Shown: one piece after another, positions 25,138-30,443 of the stretch
Position numbering within the stretch: position 1 is the stretch's first letter
Layout of the letters: each line of letters opens with the position of its first letter
Virus record (IMG/VR): IMGVR_UViG_3300020109_000092
Span: 1 to 30,443 of that record
Origin: a virus
Length of the DNA: 30,443 bases
Strand: one strand, 5' to 3'
Notes under the pieces: generated by a model
What the model saw: only the letters and a program-made list of their open reading frames with translations
Database searches by the model: none
Told to the model about the DNA's origin: nothing
Translations under genes and position numbers: made by a program

Positions 25138-25961
25138 CATTAACTTCAAAAGAAATTTCAGTTTTACAAGAAAGTGGCCTAAAATGGGGATCGTGTTATA
25201 AAACTGTAGAAACAGACACAAACAGATCAATTGAATGTTCTGTTACACTTTCTAAAAATTGTGATGGGGTTTTTGTTTCAGGCAAAGATTGTCAAGCTGA
25301 TAACATGTTCAATTCTATTAAAGATTCTGGTGGAAATTGGAATGCAATTGCACAGTCTATAAGTTCTTTCTCTGATATAAAACCTGGAGATAATAAATAC
25401 GACTCTGTTTTTGTTGGAATATATACTCCCAATACAATAACAGTTTCTAATGGAATAAACACTTCATCTAGTTCTGATTCGAATTCTTATGCAATATTTT
25501 TGTATCCGAAACCATTTTACGCCAATAAACCAGTCGAAGTAAACGAAAAGTCCAATGGACTTAAATCTCTGTCAGATGACACCTCTTTTTTTAACGGTAA
25601 ATATAATAGTTTTGCCGGACCTAAATTTGGTCCTCCAGTTAATGTAGACACTAATTTTATGTTTGGAGTAGAATCTTTTTTTCGAGATTGGTATTATCCG
25701 TCTATTGGAGAATTGATATTTATTCATAACCAATACATATCAAATCCTAAATTAAGGGCACCTATAAATTCTATATTTGAAAAAACAAAAGTAGTTCGTT
25801 CGTCTACTGTATTTTCCTTAAACACAAGGGCATATCCAGAATTAGATAATATTAATAAAAAAAGTTTTTATTCTTTTGATTTTGAAAAAAGAAAAATAGT
25901 ATATGTGAATTTTTATATTCATACTCTTCAGTTTCTTATAAGATCTATACCAATAACTTAA
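25134..25961 (+). CDS. Lcl_C-like virion protein, paralogue of the C-terminal half of the 581-residue protein
   Basis: The 275-residue product has IKPGDNKYDSVFVGIYTPN near residue 85. This parallels LRPGDNYAGGIVVGVYNPG in the 581-residue protein at 13914. The C-terminus has WYYPSIGELIFIHNQ (from 186) and a final LQFLIRSIP, parallel to WFIPSHNELAYIMNQ and AKIRPIRMI. Both fit an Lcl_C/DUF1566-like fold. It lacks most of the cysteine modules and has only a few Cys in its first 60 residues. An AAGGA precedes the ATG by seven bases, and the start overlaps the upstream stop (ATGA). Likely a second adhesive head or its accessory. Confidence 0.6.
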   Translation: MTLTSKEISVLQESGLKWGSCYKTVETDTNRSIECSVTLSKNCDGVFVSGKDCQADNMFNSIKDSGGNWNAIAQSISSFSDIKPGDNKYDSVFVGIYTPNTITVSNGINTSSSSDSNSYAIFLYPKPFYANKPVEVNEKSNGLKSLSDDTSFFNGKYNSFAGPKFGPPVNVDTNFMFGVESFFRDWYYPSIGELIFIHNQYISNPKLRAPINSIFEKTKVVRSSTVFSLNTRAYPELDNINKKSFYSFDFEKRKIVYVNFYIHTLQFLIRSIPIT

Positions 25962-25962
25962 T

Positions 25963-26607
25963 ATGGGATGTGGTTGTAATAAAAATAAAAACTCTGAAAA
26001 ATCCTGCACCGGCTCGGATTGTCCGTCAAAAAAGGCAGTAAAAGAAATTACAATCGAACATTTGATTGAACCCGTTTCTGATATAAATACCCGTAGTGTT
26101 CCTGTTTGGGTAAAACAAAAAGGTTATAATATGGATGAAGAATTTAAAAAACGAGAAGTGACGCCTTCAAATCCAATTGCAAAAGGATTTGGAATGGCAA
26201 CAAGTTTTATTAGTGCAATAGCATCAAAAGGACTTAGTGAAGAAAAAGTAAACATTCCCCTAAAACAATTACGAGTATTGAGTTGTTTTGGAAATAGAGA
26301 ATCGGGTGGAGTATTGCCTGCTTGTGAATACCTACAAACAAGTGCGACACCAGGAAAATTCTTTTGTGGAGGATGTGGTTGTGGAGATAAGCCTCTTACT
26401 TGGTTAAACGGCACTGCAGACGAATACAGTAAACTAGATTATCCAAAACTTGCCTGTCCTCTTCAAATGCCTGGATTTTCTAATTATAAAGAATCTGCAC
26501 CAGAAGAATCTGTTGCACCAGTTACTCGTCGAGCCTATATCGAAAAGATGAAATTTGAAGAATTAAACTCGGTTCCAGTAACCATGCCAGAAGATCCCAA
26601 GAGTTAA
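25963..26607 (+). CDS. Conserved-looking hypothetical protein with cysteine clusters
   Basis: The 214-residue product begins MGCGCNKNKN with further Cys at about 15 and 20. A second cluster FFCGGCGCGDKPLTWL (C135, C138, C140) is followed by LACPLQMPGF (C165). The C-x2-C-x-C spacing plus a later Cys suggests metal binding, most simply zinc, rather than the disulfide modules of the upstream genes. A short Ala/Gly/Ser segment (FGMATSFISAIASKG, about 74-88) is amphipathic or weakly hydrophobic. It is the last gene before the gp13 promoter and may be a virion or assembly protein. I do not recognise the family. Confidence 0.55.
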   Translation: MGCGCNKNKNSEKSCTGSDCPSKKAVKEITIEHLIEPVSDINTRSVPVWVKQKGYNMDEEFKKREVTPSNPIAKGFGMATSFISAIASKGLSEEKVNIPLKQLRVLSCFGNRESGGVLPACEYLQTSATPGKFFCGGCGCGDKPLTWLNGTADEYSKLDYPKLACPLQMPGFSNYKESAPEESVAPVTRRAYIEKMKFEELNSVPVTMPEDPKS

Positions 26608-26624
26608 ATATTTTCAAGTGAAGG

Positions 26625-26660
26625 CCCAGCTCCTTATAAATAAAATGGAGCAATAATGGG
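26625..26660 (+). promoter_or_regulatory. Potential hairpin covering the gp13 ribosome-binding site, with a late promoter in its loop
   Basis: GCTCC (26629-26633) can pair with GGAGC (26647-26651), enclosing TATAAATA in the loop. CCCA (26625-26628) can then pair with TGGG (26657-26660) across a 5-nt bulge. The right arm contains the GGAG Shine-Dalgarno and part of the start codon. Read-through transcripts would therefore have the site masked, whereas transcripts started at the internal box would lack the left arm. Confidence 0.45.
26635..26642 (+). promoter_or_regulatory. T4-type late promoter box TATAAATA before gp13
   Basis: This perfect T4 late octamer lies in the largest intergenic gap of the window (26608-26655). 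It ends 13 nt before the ATG at 26656, leaving room for the GGAG Shine-Dalgarno at 26647-26650. It should drive gp13 and the downstream neck and terminase genes. Confidence 0.65.
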
Positions 26661-27459
26661 AAATATTAACTCAAAAGATAAAATTATTAAATACGCGCTT
26701 CGGGCATTAGGTCATCCTGTAATAGACATCAACGTAGATCACGAACAATGTCTGGATCGCGTAGACGACGCACTAGAATTATTTGCAGAACGACACTTTG
26801 ATGGAGTAGAAAAAGTGTATTTTCGTCATACCATGACCGAAGATAATATACAAAAACGATATATTGATACAGAAACCTTATCTAATCCTACCGGCATAAC
26901 AGGAGACGGACCTGACGGAACAACTATAGTAAGTGTTGTAAAGTTGTTTCGTTTTAGTAATTTTTCTAATATTAATATGTTTGATATCAGATATCAACTT
27001 GCCCTAACAGATTATTTTGGTATCAATAGAGGATTGGCCTCTCAATCCTCACTTGGTCTTCCTCAATACAGTGCAACAAAACGATATATTAATTTAGTTG
27101 AACAATTTTTTGCTCCAGAAAAATCTATAAGATTCAGTAAAGTTAAAAACAGAATTTATATTGACGGATCCATGGAAGAATTGTCAGCAGGTGCAGTTAT
27201 GGTTATTGAGGCATATGCTGCACTAGATCCAAACAAATACAATGAAATATACGATGACAGATTATTGAAAAAATATGTTACTGCCCTAATTAAACGACAG
27301 TGGGGAGCAAATATGTCAAAATTTGATGGAGTTCAATTGCCTGGTGGAATCACTACTCGAGGCGCTGCAATTCAACAAGAGGCAGTACAAGAAATAGAAT
27401 TGATCGAAAACGAGATAAGAGGAACACACGAACTACCTTCTGACTTTTTCATAGGATAA
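26656..27459 (+). CDS. 13: Neck protein gp13
   Basis: The 267-residue product matches the T4 gp13 head-closure family. These proteins form a ring under the portal after DNA packaging and, with gp14, make the site where the tail docks. The N-terminal signature is clear: INSKDKIIKYALRALGHPVIDINVDHEQCLDRVDDALELF, then HFDGVEKVYFRH. T4 gp13 is slightly longer (309 aa). The start is supported by GGAG five bases upstream. It is followed after 3 bp by gp14, and the order gp13-14-15-16-17 is that of T4. Transcription probably starts from the TATAAATA immediately upstream. Confidence 0.93.
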   Translation: MGNINSKDKIIKYALRALGHPVIDINVDHEQCLDRVDDALELFAERHFDGVEKVYFRHTMTEDNIQKRYIDTETLSNPTGITGDGPDGTTIVSVVKLFRFSNFSNINMFDIRYQLALTDYFGINRGLASQSSLGLPQYSATKRYINLVEQFFAPEKSIRFSKVKNRIYIDGSMEELSAGAVMVIEAYAALDPNKYNEIYDDRLLKKYVTALIKRQWGANMSKFDGVQLPGGITTRGAAIQQEAVQEIELIENEIRGTHELPSDFFIG

Positions 27460-27462
27460 TGT

Positions 27463-28401
27463 ATGGCGACAAATCCGTATTTCAGATCATACGATTCTGA
27501 TCGAGAACAAAAACTCATCAATGAATTGACTGTTGAAACTATTCGTGCAATGGGTCGAGATGTTCTGTATATTCCTAGAGATTATTTGAATATAGACAAC
27601 ATATTCGGAGAAGATCCGGAAGCAAAATTTACCCAAGGATATCCGATAGAGGCCTATCTGGTAGACGTGGATCGATTTCAAGGAAACCGAGACGTTATTG
27701 CAAAATTTGGTGTACAAATAACAGATCGTTGTACTATACTATTATCTAAAACCAGATTCGAAGAAGAAATAAAACTTAAAAGAACAGAGATACTCAAGCC
27801 TCGTGCTGGAGATTTAATATATCTTCCTCTTTCCAAGTCTTTGTTTGAAATCAATTATGTAGAAGACGAATTTCCATTTTATCAATTAGGCGGATTAACT
27901 ACATATGCTCTTACTCTGGAACTGTTCACATACGACGGAGAAACCATCGATGTTGGAGTTACCGATGTAGATGTCATAGAAACAGAAAGAAAAACTCCTG
28001 CCATTATATCGTATATTCACGGAAGTCCTATTACTGGATCAAATGAAATTAGAGACGGCGAATTAGTATTTCAAGTATTAGGAGTAACCGGGCCCGGTTC
28101 TACTTTAGCAAATGCAACAGCAACTGCTACAGTAGTAGATATTATTCACGGCACGACAATGAACGCACTGTATCTGTCTGGAATTAGTGGTGCCTTCTCT
28201 TATAGTCAAACTCAAACCGTTAAGGGAAGTGTATCAGGTGCAGAATATTACTTCCGAGTAGCAGGAACATCCAGTGACAGAATAATTCCAACAGATCCGT
28301 TTACCGGTAAAAATGTAAACGATAATAATGATTTGAAACAGTCTACAATGACCATTTTTGATTTTACTGATATTGATCCGTTTTCTGAAGGAAATTATTA
28401 A
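27463..28401 (+). CDS. 14: Neck protein gp14
   Basis: The 312-residue product belongs to the gp14 family, which caps the neck with gp13 and allows the completed tail to join the head. Characteristic features are the start ATNPYFRSYDSDREQKLINEL, the VYIPR-like segment VLYIPRDYLNIDNIFGED, and RFEEE within the first ~110 residues. Length is a little above T4 gp14 (256 aa), the extra lying in a Gly/Thr-rich insertion at about 190-250 (TGPGSTLANATATATVV). The stop overlaps the gp15 ATG by one base. Confidence 0.92.
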   Translation: MATNPYFRSYDSDREQKLINELTVETIRAMGRDVLYIPRDYLNIDNIFGEDPEAKFTQGYPIEAYLVDVDRFQGNRDVIAKFGVQITDRCTILLSKTRFEEEIKLKRTEILKPRAGDLIYLPLSKSLFEINYVEDEFPFYQLGGLTTYALTLELFTYDGETIDVGVTDVDVIETERKTPAIISYIHGSPITGSNEIRDGELVFQVLGVTGPGSTLANATATATVVDIIHGTTMNALYLSGISGAFSYSQTQTVKGSVSGAEYYFRVAGTSSDRIIPTDPFTGKNVNDNNDLKQSTMTIFDFTDIDPFSEGNY

Positions 28402-29147
28402 TGTTTAATCAGATTTTAGAAAGCGGGTTTGACGATATTATTAAAAAGCATGTTATTGCATTCGGTTCGTTGTTTAGTTCTGTTTATACCATGACTGAAA
28501 GAAATGGCCAAACAGAAAAAAGAAGAGTTCCAATATCATTTGGTCCAAAAGAAAAATTTATTCAAATAATTATAAACGAAAGTGGTCTAACAGATAAAAC
28601 CCATATTCAAATGGATTTACCGAGAATGGGATTTGAGCTAATAAACATTCAGTATGATCCTGGACGAAGATTGAACAAACTACAAAAGAAAACAAAAATT
28701 ATTAATAATGTTCGAAAACAAGCCTTTTCAGAATCTCCATATAATTTTACATTTGCTCTGTATGTGTTTTCTAGAAGTATGCAACACAATTTACAAGTAA
28801 TTGAACAAATTGCTCCATATTTTACTCCAGACTTTACTGTTACCATGAATATGAATGAACTGTATCAACGAGTAGATGTTCCTATTGTTCTAATGGACAT
28901 AGATATTAACGAAGATTATGAAGGATCATTCGATCAGCGTAGATCAATAGTTTCTGTGTTACAGTTTAATATGAAAGGTTACATTTACTCACCCATAAAA
29001 ACTAATACTACTGCTGTTATTGAAACTAGTGACATTAATTTGTTTGATGGCTTAACTGGAAATGATTTTATTTTAGATATTGGATATACCGGAGACGCTG
29101 ATATTGGTCCGTCAAGTATTATTTGGTCTCCCGAAGGAGATCCATGA
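28401..29147 (+). CDS. 15: Tail completion / sheath stabiliser protein gp15
   Basis: The 248-residue product matches T4 gp15, which forms the hexameric ring closing the top of the tail tube and sheath and docking onto the neck. Visible family features are HVIAFGSLFSSVYTMTERN, RRVPISFGPKEKFIQ and PRMGFELINIQYDPGRRLNK in the first ~100 residues. AAGGA about eight bases before the ATG supports the start. The final bases carry the Shine-Dalgarno (GAAGGAGA) for gp16, and the stop overlaps its ATG. Family members include gp3-like tube terminators, but the position between gp14 and gp16 favours gp15. Confidence 0.9.
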   Translation: MFNQILESGFDDIIKKHVIAFGSLFSSVYTMTERNGQTEKRRVPISFGPKEKFIQIIINESGLTDKTHIQMDLPRMGFELINIQYDPGRRLNKLQKKTKIINNVRKQAFSESPYNFTFALYVFSRSMQHNLQVIEQIAPYFTPDFTVTMNMNELYQRVDVPIVLMDIDINEDYEGSFDQRRSIVSVLQFNMKGYIYSPIKTNTTAVIETSDINLFDGLTGNDFILDIGYTGDADIGPSSIIWSPEGDP

Positions 29148-29578
29148 AATCTAGTAATGAAAAAATATCAGATGCACTGAATATTGAATTTACACCAGAA
29201 GAAACTACTTCAATAGTTAAACCTGTTGCAGAAAAAGAGTCTACAGATTTAACAGGAGATTTTAATTCTGCGCGAAGTAATATTTCTTCTCTGATTGATA
29301 CTGGAATGACTGCATTAGACGGAATATTAAAGGTGGCAACAGAATCTGATTCTCCGAGAGCATATGAAGTATTATCTAATATGATCAAAACTTTAAGTGA
29401 AATGAATAAAGATCTGATGGATATACACGAGAAAATGTCAAATACGGAATCCAAAAAGATTACAGTTAAAAATACAACAAACAATTCAATATATGTCGGA
29501 TCTACTAGTGATCTTCAAAATTTAATTAACAGAGAAAGAAGTCCGTTAAAAGTTTTTGAAGAAGAGGATAAAGAATGA
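29144..29578 (+). CDS. 16: Terminase small subunit gp16
   Basis: I chose the ATG at 29144, four bases inside gp15 (ATGA) and preceded by GAAGGAGA, rather than an in-frame TTG at 29123. The 144-residue product fits T4 gp16 (164 aa), the ring-forming subunit that recognises DNA and stimulates the gp17 ATPase. The central helical region (about 40-98), with ISSLIDTGMTALDGILKVA and SPRAYEVLSNMIKTLSEMNK, is the coiled-coil oligomerisation core typical of the family. The stop overlaps the gp17 ATG (ATGA). Confidence 0.9.
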   Translation: MKSSNEKISDALNIEFTPEETTSIVKPVAEKESTDLTGDFNSARSNISSLIDTGMTALDGILKVATESDSPRAYEVLSNMIKTLSEMNKDLMDIHEKMSNTESKKITVKNTTNNSIYVGSTSDLQNLINRERSPLKVFEEEDKE

Positions 29579-30443
29579 AAAAGCCTGGATATCTGGGAAA
29601 CACGAATCTTAAACCAGAAGGCCAACGCATTGAATTCACTAAAGAACAAATAGAAGAATATGTTCGTTGTGCCCAAGATCCTAGTTATTTTGTATCCAAA
29701 TATATCAAAGTAGTTTCTCTTGATAAAGGTCTTGTTGCTTTTGATATGTATCCATATCAGAAAAAAATGATCGAAATGATTCATAATAATAGATTTGTTA
29801 TAGCAAAACTTCCCAGACAGAGTGGAAAAACTACAACAGTTGCCTCTTATTTACTACATTATATTTTATTTAATCAGAGTGTTAATATTGCCATTCTGGC
29901 AAACAAACAGTCTACTGCAAGAGAAATTCTTGCACGGTTGAAATTGTCATACGAATATTTGCCTCTTTGGTTACAACAAGGAGTTCGAGAATGGAACAAG
30001 CACTCTATTGTTTTAGAAAACGGATCTCGAATTATTGCAGCTGCTACTTCTTCTAGTGCAATTCGTGGAGGATCTTATAATGTTATTCTTTTAGACGAAT
30101 ACGCACACGTTCCTACTACAGTGGCAGAAGAATTCTTCAGCTCTGTTTATCCTACGATCACTGCCGGTCAAACTACCAGAGTTATAATGATTTCTACTCC
30201 AAAAGGCCTAAATATGTTTTATCGTTTTTGGAAAGGAGCTCAAAGTAAACAAAACGAATATATTCCGATGGAAGTTACATGGAATGAGGTTCCAAAATAC
30301 CCAGGAGGTCCATTACGAGACGAAGAATGGAAACAAGAAACTATACGAAATTCTTCAGAACGACAATTTCAAGAAGAATTCGTATGTGATTTTATAGGAT
30401 CAACCAATACTCTGATATCATCTCAAAAATTAAACAGCTTAGT
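29575..30443 (+). CDS. 17: Terminase large subunit gp17, N-terminal part (cut by window end)
   Basis: 289 complete codons are present and the frame is still open at the window edge. This is the motor that pumps DNA into the prohead and cuts the concatemer. The ATPase domain shows Walker A at about 81-87 (RQSGKTT), Walker B ILLDE at 171-175 with the catalytic Glu, and coupling motif III ISTPKG at 206-211. The Gln after Arg in Walker A matches the T4-type LPRQ..KTT sequence. The nuclease domain lies beyond the window. The start overlaps gp16 by 4 bp and is preceded by GAGGA. T4 gp17 has 610 residues, so roughly half is visible. Confidence 0.96.
   Translation, partial: MKKPGYLGNTNLKPEGQRIEFTKEQIEEYVRCAQDPSYFVSKYIKVVSLDKGLVAFDMYPYQKKMIEMIHNNRFVIAKLPRQSGKTTTVASYLLHYILFNQSVNIAILANKQSTAREILARLKLSYEYLPLWLQQGVREWNKHSIVLENGSRIIAAATSSSAIRGGSYNVILLDEYAHVPTTVAEEFFSSVYPTITAGQTTRVIMISTPKGLNMFYRFWKGAQSKQNEYIPMEVTWNEVPKYPGGPLRDEEWKQETIRNSSERQFQEEFVCDFIGSTNTLISSQKLNSL

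Noticed and set aside
24892-25961. A frameshift splitting one gene into the 81- and 275-residue proteins
   Set aside because: The junction is a clean ATGA overlap with an AAGGA upstream of the second start, like many other junctions here. Two coupled genes are the simpler reading, though a past split cannot be excluded.
29119-29484. Reverse-strand open frame covering the small terminase gene
   Set aside because: The forward frame matches gp16, has a strong Shine-Dalgarno and correct T4 gene order; the reverse frame is hydrophobic noise.

Overview
The window is a continuous block of structural and packaging genes from a large tailed phage with a T4-type contractile tail. All genes lie on the + strand, are tightly packed (many 1-4 bp ATGA/TAATG overlaps) and are AT-rich. 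Recognition rests on T4-family proteins in an order close to T4: gp25, gp6, gp7-like and gp8-like baseplate wedge proteins on the left, and gp13, gp14, gp15, gp16 and gp17 (neck, tail completion, terminase) on the right. The lineage looks like the marine/environmental T4-like phages rather than the enterobacterial ones, because gp25 sits directly before gp6 and gp7 is very short. No tRNA, integrase, IS element or CRISPR array is visible, and no gene-free stretch exceeds about 50 bp.

Layout. (1) 1-5361: the end of a tail/hub-type protein, gp25, gp6, a short gp7-like protein and a gp8-like protein. (2) 5370-8199: two baseplate/fibre proteins, the first with a DUF4815-like N-terminus. (3) 8201-26607: an accessory block of about 18 kb occupying the place of T4 genes 9-12 and wac. 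It encodes very large or cysteine-rich predicted surface proteins. One has 1899 residues, with a collagen-like start, a dockerin-like Ca-binding loop and about 14 Ig/TIG-like units. A 1281-residue relative shares its last domains. Others carry a BACON-like domain, Lcl_C (DUF1566)-like domains, collagen-like stretches, poly-Pro and poly-Gly hinges, and a repeated six-cysteine 'GACC' module seen in several genes. (4) 26656-30443: neck, tail completion and terminase genes, with gp17 cut by the window edge.

The most interesting part is the accessory block. Two giant paralogous proteins have the same low-GC stalk ending and the same last ~18 residues, but between these lie GC-rich C-terminal tips that differ, suggesting imported receptor-binding tips exchanged between conserved flanks. 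The Cys modules, dockerin-like loop and TIG/BACON domains resemble extracellular proteins of bacteria such as Planctomycetes. This hints at the gene pool the phage samples and perhaps its host, but the sequence does not prove it.

Regulation. Every intergenic gap of 8 bp or more holds a T4 late-promoter-like octamer (TATAAATA, GATAAATA or TCTAAATA). In five of six cases it ends only 5-7 nt before the start codon, and those genes lack a convincing Shine-Dalgarno, so late transcripts may be almost leaderless. Before gp13 the octamer lies in the loop of a potential hairpin whose stem contains the Shine-Dalgarno, resembling the known arrangement at T4 genes e and soc.
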